Assembly: GCA_021234155.1 (NCBI GenBank)
Contig: JAJEKV010000003.1
Span: 20,010,386 to 20,074,385, forward strand
Direction of reading: 5' to 3'
Length of the DNA: 64,000 nucleotides
Source: Isoetes taiwanensis
Lineage: Eukaryota > Streptophyta > Lycopodiopsida > Isoetales > Isoetaceae
Translations under genes and position numbers: made by a program
Part shown: positions 23,284 through 35,695 of the stretch, one piece after another
How positions within the stretch are numbered: position 1 is the first letter of the stretch
Layout: each line of letters opens with the position of its first letter
Notes under the pieces: generated by a model
The model's database searches: none
Told to the model about the DNA's origin: nothing
Seen by the model: the letters and a program-made list of their open reading frames with translations, nothing else

Positions 23284-24725
23284 ATGGCAGGTGAAGGGAT
23301 TTCCATCACTGTATTCCAGGCGATGCATCAGCCCCTCCCCAGACGAATTCCTAAGGTGGCTCGTGCTGCCCAGCAGCCGGGTTTTCATCTGAGAAGGCAC
23401 TGGATATGCCTCCAACTGGATAGGCACTGGATAGGCGGGACGGAGGCCTCGATGACTAATCCGGCTCGTGCAGGGCAGCAGATTCATCCTGCTGGGCACT
23501 CCATCGATCAAGGCCAGCAGGGAACTGGCTTCCAGGGAACTGGCCAGGGCAAATTGGTGGAGCGGGCATGCTCAATTGGCCCTTTGGGGTCTGGGCAACA
23601 GCTAACCGCCGCTGCTGTGGGCGAACTACTGGCTGTGCCCTCGGGCTCGGAGCTACCGTTGGGTGATGAGGTGCGGCATACAGCTGCTTCTCCAGGCGCG
23701 AAGGAGGGGTCAGACCCCTTCTTAGTCTGCCAACAGATGCCCCCGGCAGGCTGCCCGCAGATCTGTGCGTCCACGGGGCATATCAGCCCGCAGTTAGAGG
23801 CAGCATAACCTTCAGCTGATGTGCACGGGCCCTTCTATGATGCGGAGACAGAAATTCCAAGTAGCATGCCTCCACTGGAGACAGCAACCCCATTTCGTAG
23901 TCCAAGCTCGCCGGCTCCTACCTTACCAGAGGACCCCCTTTGCAGTGGATGAACCATCCGCACCTTATATCCGGGGGCGGTGGCAGCGGGGAGAGGGAGA
24001 TAGCGATCGGTATCAAGTCCCTCGTCAGGGGAGGGACGTCTGGTTGAGGGGCGAGGAGTCGGCTCGGCAGGCCCTGCGTGGCGTAGGAATGATATTGTGA
24101 GCAGGCTCTCACGCCCGCGGTTCTCCGAGTGGATTCGGCACACGGTGGCGCCGGCCGACACTTTCGAAGGAGGAGGCTTTGGCCTTTTCTGAATCAACAT
24201 AACAGCAGAGAGCTGCAGGTTGATCCCAGTTGTCCTCCTGCCAATATAGTCGAGGTGGATCACTAGCAGCACCTCAAGTCTATTTCCAATTTAGTCTCTT
24301 GCGCGGTGCTGGTGTACTATACCGGTGTGCTGGAGACAAGGAGGGTGGGTGGCTGGTTGCAGGCTCACTTTAAGCGACTGGGGATCTTGCCGTTTCAATC
24401 CGTAAAGTTTTTGGGTAATAACTTCTTTCTCCTCATGTTCGATGCGCCAACGACAGTGGAGAGGATAGTAGCGAGAGATGTTGACCTCATGTGGGGGAAT
24501 TATCTGATTTATCGGCACTACACGCTTGGCGTGAGTGCTCGATTTCTGTCGGCCTTGAAGATTCTTTGCTGGTTTCAGGTGATGGATCTTCCGGCAGACA
24601 TGCTACTGCCTGAGTTCATGATCGCGATTGCCAACGGGCTCGGGGGTCATATCTCTCACAAGGCCCCCAAAAAATATCCATTATTAGTATTTTATAATAG
24701 TTTTTACGTAAAACCACTATATTAA
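23284..24725 (+). pseudogene. LINE ORF1-like fragment with DUF4283-like domain
   Basis: The region is GC-richer than its surroundings and has overlapping plus frames 23284-23808, 23819-24100 and 24306-24725. The last contains LPFQSVKFLGNNFFLLMFD, then MWGNYLIYRHYTLGV and ALKILCWFQVMDLP. This order (short hydrophobic strand, WGNYxIxxxxW-type segment, W/F-rich PVWVxxxxLP-type segment) resembles the DUF4283 domain in plant LINE ORF1 proteins. The upstream frames are Gly/Gln/Pro-rich and may be the disordered part in other frames. The protein stops in an unrelated AT-rich segment after about 24660. No Cys knuckle or endonuclease is found. Confidence 0.5.
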
Positions 24726-26338
24726 AGTAATATTACTTTGTGGATTAATATGTTGAATAACTATGACTAGTTTTTTACCACAGTTCACCATCATGATTTT
24801 TTTACAGTAGTTAGTATATTTAGTTTAGTGGTGTGTTTTAATTTTATGCTTTAAGTATGTGGTTCAATTAGAAATGTAGGCAACAAACCACTAATGATTT
24901 TAGCTTTAGTTGTTCAGTGTTTTCCTAAGAAAGTTGTTTAGATCTATTTACATGAACTAATGTTGTTTCACACGAATAAAAATGTCTCAACATTTTATCA
25001 AACTGCTAATGGTTTTTCTTTTATCAAGGTAGTGATATTTGGATAAAATAAAGGGTGTTTTGACCAATGCAATTGGTTTGGTTTAATAAAAAGAAAAAGG
25101 CATACTCACTGCGAAAACCATTATCATTTGCAAATACAAAGTGGTCATCTAGTATCAATTTTGCCATGGATTAGATTGATCTTGTTTTATCCATCAAATT
25201 CTTAATGTTTTATTCTGGTTTCCATCCAATTCTTACCAGATTACAACATGTTCATTGACCGATGTATATAATGTCAATAAGAGAATTACAGTTCATTAAA
25301 AACAGTTCAAAGGCCCAGGGAATTGAACCCTGGTATTTCCATCTAGCCCGGATAAGCAACCTATAATTTCATTTTCCAATTCCATTTTTAAATTGTACAA
25401 ATCACTTTACAAGTAATCTCATGCTTCGATTCAGCGTTGCATCATAAAATAGGAACACAGAGCAGCTTCACTGAAATCTAAATACTTCAAACTCAGAAAC
25501 TGTCTAGATTGGAAAAGATCAGAACCCATATTTATCAAAATGTGCATACCGACCTTGAAGCCAATGTTATTGGATACCACAAATGGCATACTTTGACATT
25601 TTGGGTCAAAATTTGGATGCTCAACTAACATCATATGTGGCAAATATCACGTACCTATATGTCCAATGCTTTTAAGAGAGATGTTGAAGTCAAATGCTAT
25701 GGCAGGTAATGCCATCATAGCATACACTTTTAGCAATAGCAGATATTCTCAACCTGATGCAATGGCCACTCCATCTGGTGATGAGATAGATCTACCAAGA
25801 TCACTAATTAGGACTATGCTTTGGTGTTAGTACCCAACTTAAATATAAAATAAGAGCACACCTCAAATTTGTCCACATACCTTGAACTGAGGTTTGGGAA
25901 AATAAAAATTTGTTGTCAATGACAAAAGTTTATCATCATATGCTGTAATGTCCTTCACATCTTGTTTCCTTAACTATAAAATGCCTTACCATGCTCGAAC
26001 AAGATAACCTCCAGTCCTTGGAGGTTTTTACTCTCTTCCACAGACTCTAAAACAATGTCAAAGCCAATATGTACATCCTACCTGCAATCCCCAACAAAAT
26101 AAGGATCACCTGAAAGAGTAATTACAGAAAAACATTAACTCTTTTGATCCTTTTTTATCCTGCATCCAGGTTCGTTTATGCAAAAGTGGAATAATCCATG
26201 TAGAATAGAACTGAACAAATAGGAACATATGTATCATGCCAATGCAGATGTAAAATTTTTGACCAACGGGTCCCAATAAAGGATATAAACAATTGATAAA
26301 TGGCAATGCCGTAACACATATTCTCGCTCTAAAATAAC
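24726..26338. other. No gene recognised; flank of element C
   Basis: AT-rich DNA. A 70-codon minus frame (25431-25643) includes NFDPKCQSMPFVVSNNIGF followed by a GT and could be an isolated exon of an unknown gene. Near 25315-25335 a GGTTCAATTCC word on the minus strand matches a tRNA B box within a T-arm-like stem, but no full tRNA folds. Confidence 0.3.
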
Positions 26339-26807
26339 CATTAACAAAGTTTAAATTGAAACGCACGAATTTGCTCCAAACGCACTTCAAAAGGAATCTT
26401 TAAAAGATTCCCTAAAATTCCCCAAAAAAGGTCCATTTTCACGATCTATTTGTGACAAGCGTGACATTTTGGACATTTTAGGTACCCTTTTTGAGGGGGT
26501 AATTGAACTTAGCTTACATGCGAAATTGTTTATTGCCCCGTTTTGGCCCCCTAGTTTGGTATGAAAAATACTAACAAATCTAAATACAATAAAAAATTTG
26601 ACATTGAAACAAATAGCAATTCCACTAGAGCAACAAAAGCATATAATATTCAAAGTTTTTAAAACCATTACAAATTTTTAAACAAAATTGTAAAAAATGT
26701 AATACATTTGACATTCTGAACAAAGTTATATTTTGCGGCTTTAATTTCCCCCACATTTGTTGGACGATATGAATTTGAAGCATAGGTGAGCTCAAGAGGC
26801 ATATAAA

Positions 26808-27182
26808 AATATAAATTTATACCACGTGAGCTCAAGCAGTGCACGGAGAGACAACTCGAGCGGTATAAATTTATACCGCCTGTAAGCTCAAGCGGTATAA
26901 ATTTATACCATCACCCCACAGGAAAAGAGCGGGAGCAGTATAAATTTATACCGACATTTTTTTACACGGGAAGCCACGATATAAATTTATACCGCGAGCT
27001 CTCTTTAGAAACGTTTTGCTACAACTCTAGTATGCTATAACACACAAAAAAATCATTTATATAAAACTATCTTCATGGTTATAACGTGACATTGCATAGA
27101 TATAACATGCCATGGGTTGGTTAAAACAAGGCAAAATATGTTCTACATCTCGTTTTCAGCTTGACGGTATAAATCTATACCG
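26808..27182. repeat. A-type palindromes in the left part of element C
   Basis: Copies of GTATAAATTTATAC, some with one mismatch in the flanking pair, begin near 26809, 26861, 26894, 26938 and 26979; a variant, GGTATAAATCTATACC, lies near 27166. Between them the word GAGCTCAAG recurs. They occupy the place of the divergent promoter of element A. Confidence 0.85.
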
Positions 27183-27879
27183 AGACTAGGAAATGTTTTT
27201 GTGAAGGAAGCTTTGGGATTTCTATATTCTAACGAATGCAGGAGTTTGTTGATGCTGGAGTTTCTTAGAGCATGAGTTTCTTCTGAAAGTGGAAGAAAAA
27301 AACATTTAGGGTTTTGTTGATGCGGCCAGTTTAGGGTTCGTGCATATGCATATGAAGGACGGAGGCGCTGGATCAGAATGAGAGATGGAGTAGCAAAGTA
27401 ATGTTGCATGCTCCTAGATCTTCTCATAGCTACTAAACGTTCCTTTTCATGCCTAGAAATCTTGCATCAGTTTATACGAGTTTTGCATCTTGGCTCTGTT
27501 TTGGCACAACCCTGAGTTTAGTTCCTGCCCATTCATGGATCTCTTGTTATATAGAGAAGAAATAACATTAGAATAGCCGAAGATTCACAAAAGGCCACTG
27601 GAAATTTGAATAGTTGGAACGCTGCGCAGCCATGTGTTAAGGTGCTGCTCTACGGATCAATGATGCTTCAGGAATAGGAGGAGCTTTTTCTTGTTTTTAT
27701 GCTGCTCATTTTGGAGACTATTGCTAGTATATTCTGCGGGGCTGAGTTCACATTTTGGCAGTCGCTGGAGAAGAGCTCTTCTAAGACAACTATCCACCAT
27801 TGCCTGAGAAGAGCCTTTTTCTACTTAAAGGTAAAAAAAAGTCGGATGTTTTTTTTGTAGTGCACTGTCCTCTGAAGTT

Positions 27880-28302
27880 TAGGCATATGCAGAACCTGTA
27901 GAAGTAGCAGTTGTGGAAGTAGCTCCTGTTGAAGCAGCTGTGGAAGGTGCACAAGCTCCTGTTGAAGCACTTGTCCATTGAAGAGCCTGCCCAAGTGACA
28001 CCAAAGGAAAACGGTGCAGCAGTTGCTGCGTTTTTGTATTGGGTCCCATAGACCGATTGGTCTCCGTGGACGATAAAAGTACCTTCCTTCCTTCCTTCCT
28101 CTGCTCCTAGACCTTTGTCTCCCTATGCTAGGGTATGTCTCTTAAACTTGCTCTACATATGTCTAGATTAAGATCATTTTGTTTCTATACTTGCACCAAA
28201 TCTGTCTAGATTAAGATCATTTTGAATCTCATTAACCAACTTTGGTATGCAGTATCCTGAGTTGAAACCCCCATCTTCGCCAACTCCTTCCAGGCCTTGC
28301 TG
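27880..28302 (+). pseudogene. Captured exons with FNR-anchor motif (TROL/TIC62-like C-terminus)
   Basis: A Val/Ala/Glu-rich stretch (VEVAVVEVAPVEAAVEG, about 27895-27960) is followed near 28105-28132 by APRPLSPYAR at a GT donor. After an AG acceptor at 28252, YPELKPPSSPTPSRP (28253-28300) ends in a stop. Joined in phase, the two match the PLSPY-x2-Y-x-DLKPP-x-SP-x-P signature by which the thylakoid proteins TROL and TIC62 bind ferredoxin-NADP reductase. The upstream reading has stops, so this is a fragment. It lies between the ends of element C, so it was captured, or C formed around it. A (CCTT)n tract near 28083 adjoins the first exon, and an 18-bp inverted repeat (GCTGAGATGAGAACTTTG) follows the second. 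Confidence 0.6.
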
Positions 28303-28960
28303 AGATGAGAACTTTGCTCGAGGTAAATTTTTACAAAGTTCTCATCTCAGCTCTGCTCCATTAGTTCTTGCAGTAGGAGAGAGATTCCATTGAGAAATGG
28401 ATCAACAAAAAATAGCTTTAACTTTTCAGGAGAAAGACCTTGGCAGCGTAAGTGAGATTGGCTTTTTGAAGATTCGAGAAGGTTCCACTTATAACAAGAT
28501 TGCATTTGAAACGGGAGCAAATCATTGAAACGGGAGCAAAAGGAATATTCCTTAAAGATTTCCTATTTTTTTTTTTTGCAAAAAATGGCTAAAAATGAGG
28601 TGGTAAAAAAAAAAGGGGGCAGAAAAATGTATTTTGACCCCCCAAAATCACCAATCTTTTTCTCCAAACAGAGAATTGTCTATGTGAAAGTGACACTTTT
28701 TTTTGGAATTATAATTTGCCTGAATTGTCTTTTTGGAGTAAACCTCTAATTTAAGAGAACACAAATTTTGACCAAAAATCGAAGTGAAGTTTACAGCAGA
28801 AATAGTAGTATTTTCAAAATTGAAGATAAAATCTTCATATTCACATTCAAAATTTATTTCTTTTTTCCTAAGACTCAGTTATGTGCAAAAGTGTGAGGAG
28901 TGATAAGAGAGGGATCCAAGACATCTTAAATTGCTTTCGTTTATGCCATCATCGTCGGTT

Positions 28961-31261
28961 TCACTTCTTTTCAGCATCACTTGAGGAAGTGCTTGAGTTA
29001 TCTTCCTCATCACTATCAACCGACGGTGAAGCATTCCCAACCTCTTCTTCATCTTCTTCTTCGTAGTTACAAGCCTTCTTAATCAAGTTGATTGTTCTCT
29101 GGCGTAAACGATTGTCTGATTTCAATTTGAAATCATAGCACAGAATACTCACTTGTCGTAAGTCTAGCTCATCCGCATCCAACTTTCTTGGCTTTTTGCC
29201 CTTTCCTTGACTTCTCATTTCTAGCTCATACCTACCTTCAAAAGCATTTTCTGAACGTGTAGCAAGCCAATGAATCTTGAGTTTAGTCACCATGCCTTCC
29301 TCTTTGATTGTGTCAAGTACTTTGGCTATCCAAAAAGGTCTCCCCTTGTCATCCTCCTCAGTCGGAAGAGCAATCAACATACCTTTAGTAATTTCTGTGA
29401 CATTACCTGTAGGCTCATTCCTGCGTCTTGGACCGAGGTACATGACCCGGTCCTCATCTTCTGTCTTTGCGGTTTTGCTCTTTGCGCAGCAATGCTTTGA
29501 CTTTTGCACGGTTACGTGGTTGGTGGGAAGCATTAGGCCACTTAAAAGGTTCTTGCAACTGCCTCAGAGCTAGGTTCTGAATCACAGTCTTTTGTTCTAG
29601 AAAGAAGCCTCTCCACCACATTTGATCTTGTTCAGTGAAGTACTTAAAACCCGTGGAAATTCCATTTTCAATGGATTTCAAGGAAGTGACCTTCTCTCAG
29701 CTGCTTGTTGGTCACGGTGTCTACCAAGCTTCTGTTGCACAATGTCTGTTGAAGGAAGCAGGTCAAAACAATTACATGATGCAAGTACGAGAATGAAGAA
29801 CTTAAACTTACTTTTTTCGAGCTCTGTCCTTGCAGTTTCTTTTTACTCTTGATTACAAGACACGTTGAGCACCACGGACATTACAGTGTCTTGAGGAATT
29901 TTTACAAGGCCAAATTCAGTTTTCCACAATCTAGTGAAATGTGAATAAGAGATATGCTGAGATTGACTGCATGTCTCTTTGTATTCTTTGAAAACATCTT
30001 TTTTTGTGATGTTATCTGTCAAGTGATACATATTGTTGTTTGGCAATTTTTCACACGTTTCTCTGAAGTATTTCTCCATCCATGCCACAACAGCTAGGGC
30101 ATGCATTGTTACAATTCTTCCAGGCCCACAGTGGTCATCAATGCAAGGGTTTTTGTCTAATCTTTTTATGTATTGAGACATTCGGAGGAACCCAGCGGTG
30201 GCGACCATGAAGCATTTTTGACACACTTCTTGGCGATTGATATAGTGCAAGAAGTTGTGCCATCGGTCTTACATGATAAGCCAAGTAGGCATTCTGTTCT
30301 GAAATTGTCATAGAATTGTAATGGTCTCTAATTGCACGAAGTTTAGCCATGTTGAATTTGCTAATGCATCCCAACGAACAGCATGTAGCTCTGAGAATTT
30401 TTCTCATTTTCTGCTCGTCCATCAGATTTCTTCTTCTTATGGAAGAACATGCTCTCAAGCTGAAATCTACTTTGAATTTCTTAGAAGATTGGTTAGAGAA
30501 CATATAATCTCGTTGTTCCTTGTCAGGGTCTTCATCCTCTGATGAGAGTTCCACTCTAGGAGTGACCTCCTCTTCTCTTAGTGGTGTGTTTCTGGAGGAA
30601 AATAAACCACGTGACACAGTACCCAGAAAATTCGGAGGGACAGTGTTAAATGTAGGTGATTGGCCATAGGATGATGTTGCTTGATTGTGTTGGCTAGGTG
30701 TCGTGTCAAACATTGCTCTTATTGATGTTTGAAATTCTGCAAACCCGTGTGTCACAACATTTATGGGAGGAGGTGGGGACCCTACATTGCCTACAACAGC
30801 GTCTTCATTTGTGCACAAGTCATGGTGAGAAAAGTCATGGAGAATTTCACATTCTTGTGGGCGTGTTGCAGACCTTGTACTTGTTCCTGCTACAAATAGT
30901 GGGGGCAGTCTTTGTCGAGACATCTGTCGTCTTTGCAAAGGCATCTGCGCAGCTTTCGGTGATGGTAAAAAGGAGGTGGTAGCCCTCAGGTATGCAGTGG
31001 AGATGGAACGAAGGGAGAAGGCAACCTACACTTGAAAGGGCTCGGGGAGGGTTGGAAAGGTGGTGGCAGTCTACTATGTGATGGACTTGGAGAATCGTCA
31101 AGGAGTAACAAGGATGTTGTAGAGGCAGGAGATGAGGAATCCTGGGCACCAGGCAAAAACACATGCTCATTGGGCGTTTCCTCTGAAGTAGAGGAACTCG
31201 GTGCCACAAAAGGTGGTGGAAGTCTGTTCTGGATGCGATTAACCATCTTCAAACACTTCAA
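28961..31261 (-). pseudogene. Transposase-like protein of element B, catalytic core deleted
   Basis: Homologous along its length to the element A protein: an N-terminal proline-rich region with RLPPPF units (31261-30986, continuing in another frame from 30944); CSLGCISKFNMAKLRAIRDHY; RQEVCQKCFMVATAGFLRMS; NMYHLTDNITKKDVFKEYK; and a GT-AG intron at 29746-29811. After QQKLGRHRDQQAAERR the text jumps straight to LKSIENGISTGFKYFTEQDQ, so the exon that in A holds the Asp/Asp/His-Asp motifs is missing. The C-terminal domain (DRVMYLGP..KGMLIALP..PFWIAKVL..LKIHW) and the acidic Ser/Glu tail are complete, ending at 28961. Frames also change near 30950 and 30200. Catalysis is not possible; DNA binding might persist. 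Confidence 0.78.
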
Positions 31262-31846
31262 CTAGAAGAGAGACGGAAGCAGCTTTTGCACGTTTGCTAT
31301 TCGAGAATACGAAGTGTCAAGCCAAGGAGAAGTCTGCTATTCCGGAATACAAGTTAGCACACATTTTGAACCAAACGTATTCCGGTATACATAGAAATGA
31401 ACATGTGTCTGAAGTAGACCTTTAAAAAGGAAATTTGTGGCGCTCATTCGTGTATTCCGAATTCGTTGCTCCAGGCGCTCCGATTTAGCGCCTTCAAAAA
31501 CTTCTGCTCGACCTTATTCCGTTTTACATAGCACGCAGCATGGAGAGGTAAGGGAAAAAAGTACAATGTACGGGCAGATTCTAGAAATGTGGTTTGGGCG
31601 GAGGCCGAAGTGTATTCCGGAATACACTTTGGCCTTCCGCGCTCAACAAAAGTGTATTCCGGAATACACTTTGGCCTAAAGCGCTAGGCCAAAGTGTATT
31701 CTGGAATACACTTTGGCCTTCAGCTCAAACTACTTTTGCTACAAAAATATTAAATTTAGTGCATTTTTAAGCGCTTTAGCAGTAAAATGTAGATGTTTTT
31801 ATTCCGGAATAGACTTTCTAGTTTACTTTGCTTTAACTAAAACAGT
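31262..31846. promoter_or_regulatory. Divergent promoter region of element B with its own palindrome
   Basis: TGTATTCCGGAATACA occurs at 31611 and 31653, with a one-mismatch copy at 31695. These three are embedded in a longer palindrome, GGCCAAAG-core-CTTTGGCC. Diverged copies lie at 31297, 31337, 31377 and 31798. Position and clustering match those of the A-type palindromes between the divergent genes of element A. Confidence 0.65.
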
Positions 31847-34800
31847 TTGTTACTCGCTTGTTGCAGTCAGGAACATGGGGTCCAAAAACAGAAACAAAAC
31901 ATCAAAATCACCACAAAGAAACGCCCGCCACCAAAAGACCAAGAGACGACTGCGATACAAGTGTACGAGAATTTTCAAACGCAGTGGTACGTGACGAGAG
32001 GTTTCGCAGGAAAGTACAGCAATGTCACTTTCCTGTACGTCTGTCGTAGCCCTGGGCAAAAACGGTACGACGAGTCTGAGTTTCCGTGCATGGGATCCAT
32101 ACAGCACGCGGAGCCAGCAGCTGGGCAGAGCAAACAAGCAAGACTTTCTATTAAGACTTCACAAGGCTACTTTGTTCTTGATGTAGCATTCTTTAAGCTT
32201 TCAAACGTGCATCCTACACGGCTTTACAATTACATTGCCCACTACATAAATAAGCTGCCAATGTCAACAATCATTAGGACGGTTTCAAGCAGCAGAAGTG
32301 AAGCACTGGACTACAGTGCTTCTGAAGTAGAAGAAGGTGGAGATGATGAGGAGGAGGAACCTGGGACTGATGAGGACATTGCAAATTCGGCTGAGTCCGA
32401 ACCTGAAGAACCCCCACCACCACCACCAAAGAAGCAAAGACAAACTGTGGCTGCTAAGGAGCCCAAGAAAAAAAAGACCGCGGTACTTGCCATTGAAGAT
32501 GCACCCCAGGCAACAGGGAAAAAAACAAAGGGGAAGGCCAAGGCCCCAGGGGTTGCAATAAAAGAAAAAAAAATAGACAAGACGGTTGAAAGGATGGAAG
32601 AAATTAATAAAATAAATATGTTCAAGGAGTAATTTATCTTCCTGTCACCTGCATGAAGCTGCCACCTAAGGACGACACAGGAGAGAGACCACTACAGGTG
32701 AGAAACATTTATGCGGATCACGTTAGAAATTTAAAAGACAGGACAAGGAGTAACCCAAATGCACATGTTGCTCCAATAGTTGTTCTTGTCGACAGAAGCC
32801 AGTGCATGGACCCGGCAAATTATGACAGAGAGAATGCAGATCATTACACACATTATGTGCTGGGTGGAAACCATAGCTTCAAAGCTCGGAGGCAACTTTT
32901 TAAAGAAAAAGAAAATCCAAGATACCTTTCCGTCCTCTGTGCAGTGTATTGTGGCCTGACTGATGAAGAGGCGAAAATAGTGGCCAAAACACACAATGCA
33001 GATAATGAGTACAAACTCAAAATGAGTTTTGTAGATAAAATTAGATTCATGCACAGAGAGTACCTAATATTTAAAGAGAAATATGGAGAAGATCTTAAGA
33101 AGCCAGGGCCATCATTGGAGCTTAAGGAGGCGTGCGCAATAGAGTGCTGCCTAAAGTATGATGAAGCAAACAAGAGGCACTCTCTGATCAGCCACGACAA
33201 TTGGTTTCAACTGGCCTTCAGGGATGGCAGGGTAAGCACATCTGTATTCTGGAATAGCCCTCGCACTTTAGTGTCAGGCCAAAGTGTATTCTGGAATACA
33301 CTTTGGCCTTCAGTGCTAGGACAAAGTGTATTCCGGAATACACTTTATACACTTCGGCCTTTGTTTCATTTTTATTGTAGCTCATTTCTAAAAGATTTTC
33401 TCCAATGTAACTTACAATATGTTGTTTGCTATAGATATGGGACCTGCAAAATGAAATATTCACAGCATTTGAAAGAGGGGAATTAAAGAGCAAAGGTAAA
33501 GCAGCAGAGAAGAAAAAGGGCACAGACGTGCCAAAAAAAGAAATGACTATCACAGTCTGGAGGGAGATGCAGGGTTTCACGGACACAACAATCTTAGAAA
33601 TGTTACTCCAGAAAGTAGTGGACAAGGAGTTTTCCTTAGAAGAGATGTCAAAAGAACTGCACAAGTAAGCGTTCATGTCTTGTGCTTCATACATTCGGAT
33701 TCCCTATCTGTTTTGTATTCCGGAATAAGTAATGTGCTTCATATTTTCTGTTTGTCAGCCAAAAAAACGTCATTGCATGCCAAACATGCTTGATGGAGCA
33801 GTTAAACGTAGAAACCTGGGAAAGGTGTAAGGAGCTGTACCCTCTGGCAACTTCAGACGAGCGTATTGTACAATATGCTCCTAATTTTGAAGGATGGGTA
33901 TAATGCTTTACCTCTTGGACCTTCTTTTGTGTCAACTGTTTTTACACAACTTAACTTCATTTGCAAATGCAGAACAAGAAGAAAAACAAAGATCTTCCTG
34001 AAGGTTTTATGCACCTGCTAAAGCTTGCTCGTGAGGAAAGAACCTTACCGACAGGAAGGCGGTTGTCGGTTGAACCGTCCGAGTTTGAAAAGTTTACATT
34101 ATTCGATCGGGATAATTTGTTTTCTGTTGTTCAAGGTGATCGCGCACTAAGTTGGTGGAAAGCATTAAGCCCCAATTTTACCCCGATCATTCTTTGATAT
34201 ACCTTTACGGGTTTAAGATCAAGGGCGGCCGTTATGACGACCTACCTTTTAGGAACTCTGAGTTCAATGCCTTTATTGATGGTATAAAACAAATAACAAC
34301 GGCTAAGCATTGGAGGCTGGTGGTGTTCCACTCTAGCATGCAAGCAGGGATGGTGGAAGCGCGAGCTTCAAGAATCATTTTGGATCCCCCGCTCCGGTGG
34401 CTATGAGAATTTGGTCCGTAAGAACTTATTCAAAAATACTTCTGCTTTCTTTTGCTATTCTGGAATAGTAAATTTATTTGTTAATTGCTAGATTGCTAAC
34501 TATACTTCTCTCCTAAAGGTACAAAACTAATATAACTTATCATGCTGGAGGCCCTAGATTGTTAAGCAAAGTGGAATATCTTCATGTGGCCTCTTTGGAG
34601 CTTGACGACAAAAGAACAATGGAGCACTTCAACACGCCCGGATGCTCTGATTTTTCTAATGTGTTAGAGTTTCCAGCCGTGTTTGCGGAAGTCGTAAGAC
34701 CCAAGCTAGCTTGGGGGAGAATTGTCAATCACTATCGAAGCCCCTTAAATTAATCAACCAACTTATTGACATGTTTTCACGTCAAGGATTTGGATACTTG

Positions 34801-35186
34801 ATGCTTTCTCGGGCCTGGTACAACCATTACTGCAAGACTTAAAAAGGCGAAACTGTGTAGCAGTGGATGTAGACAAGGAGGCCGTGAATTTCATTAAGAT
34901 GAGATTGGCTGCACTACCTAGCTTACCAGACGAGAATCAAGAGCTAGGTGCCAAATCCTCATCTGACTTTGCCAAAATGACATCGTCCGAAATACAGCCT
35001 TCTTTTACCAGCTCCACAGAGGATGAGGTCACTTTTGCTGAGCTGAAGGAAGTGGCTCTAGTAGTGGAAGCAGAAGACAACACTACAAAGCAAAAAGCTA
35101 AATCACCTGAGAAAGAGAAGCCTGCTAAGGAAGACGTTGCAACTACAAGCACACGCCATGGGGAGGACTACGAAGTTGATCTTTGA
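31847..35186 (+). pseudogene. ParB-like domain plus beta-type DNA methyltransferase, element B
   Basis: Exon 1 (to about 32632) holds the WYVTRGFAGKYSN domain and an acidic, Pro/Lys-rich linker. The next exon (about 32656-33231) has an intact ParB-like domain: PPKDDTGERPLQVRNIYADH, then APIVVLVDRSQ, and HYVLGGNHSFKARRQL in place of the ParB GxHR box, followed by the conserved helical segment with LKMSFVDKIRFMHREY. Linker exons at 33435-33665 and 33760-33898 follow. The methyltransferase exon from 33973 reads into DIP and YGF (motif IV, DPPY type) with two extra T's around it. After an intron come KPLKLINQLIDMFSRQG and DAFS/GPGTT (motif I) with a one-base loss between them, then AVDVDKEAVNF. 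The end is YEVDL at 35186. The three damaged spots are homopolymers, so sequencing error is possible. Confidence 0.75.
33243..33342. repeat. B-type palindromes in the intron after the ParB exon
   Basis: GTATTCTGGAATAG (33244, two mismatches), TGTATTCTGGAATACA (33295) and TGTATTCCGGAATACA (33327) lie in the intron at the same place as the eight-copy array of element A. Single diverged copies are also in later introns, at 33715 and 34455. Confidence 0.85.
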
Positions 35187-35647
35187 CTCCTTGTGAGAAA
35201 TATTTTTCAGATTGGTATCTTTTAAAACTGATATTAAAATATTTATTGATTTTAATATTATTTATTCCCATCAATTTTCCTATTTCCTTAGTCTTGCTTG
35301 TCTACACTACACAATCAACTGTAAATTTGGCCCTTTTCCACCAACAGCTGACAGATTATTCTAGTGTTATAATTAATTTTGCCTTAAAAAATGATGTATT
35401 TAAAATTTCTAATTCATGTACTATTATTATTTCATTTAAACTAAGATGTTTTTTGTTGTCTTCATTTCATGGATTGCAAAGTCAACTGTAAATTTTGCTC
35501 TTTTAGGCTATGATATTTCATCAAATGTAAATGTACACTTGCTGAGAGGTTAAAAAGCAAGAAAAAAAAATTTTTAAGCTCTCAAAATACTTTGACTCGG
35601 CCAAAAAGTTCATTTCTGGGAGGATGCCATGTTTTTTTGAGGGAATC

Positions 35648-35695
35648 TTTGAAACGGGAGTTGTGCAACACTCCTGTTTCAAATGCAACCTTGTT
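35648..35695. repeat. Right end of element B with terminal hairpin
   Basis: TTTGAAACGGGAG (35648-35660) pairs with CTCCTGTTTCAAA (35671-35683), one mismatch, inside the right terminus. It is the counterpart of the hairpin at the right end of elements A and C although the sequence differs. Confidence 0.75.

Larger units (their letters stand above)
28493..35695 (+). mobile_element. Element B: second DNA transposon of the family, nested in element C
   Basis: The left end is AACAAGATTGCATTTGAAAC; the reverse complement of the right end is AACAAGGTTGCATTTGAAAC. TTAT flanks both sides (28489-28492 and 35696-35699). The length is 7203 bp. Gene order and orientation equal those of element A, but its proteins have diverged widely and its palindrome is GTATTCCGGAATAC instead of GTATAAATTTATAC. 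TTGAAACGGGAGC is directly repeated at the left end; the right end forms a hairpin. The transposase core is deleted and the methyltransferase is frameshifted at both key motifs, so this copy is not autonomous as read. Confidence 0.88.

Noticed and set aside
25305-25345. tRNA-like B box and T-arm on the minus strand
   Set aside because: No A box at the right distance and no acceptor or anticodon stem; at best an old SINE relic.
30847-31209. Separate 120-residue minus-strand frame in element B
   Set aside because: It overlaps in another frame the proline-rich N-terminus of the transposase-like protein, whose RLPPPF repeats mark the real frames.
32311-32625. Minus-strand frame of 104 residues opposite the element B methyltransferase gene
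   Set aside because: Shadow of the acidic, Pro/Lys-rich linker; no splice or family support.
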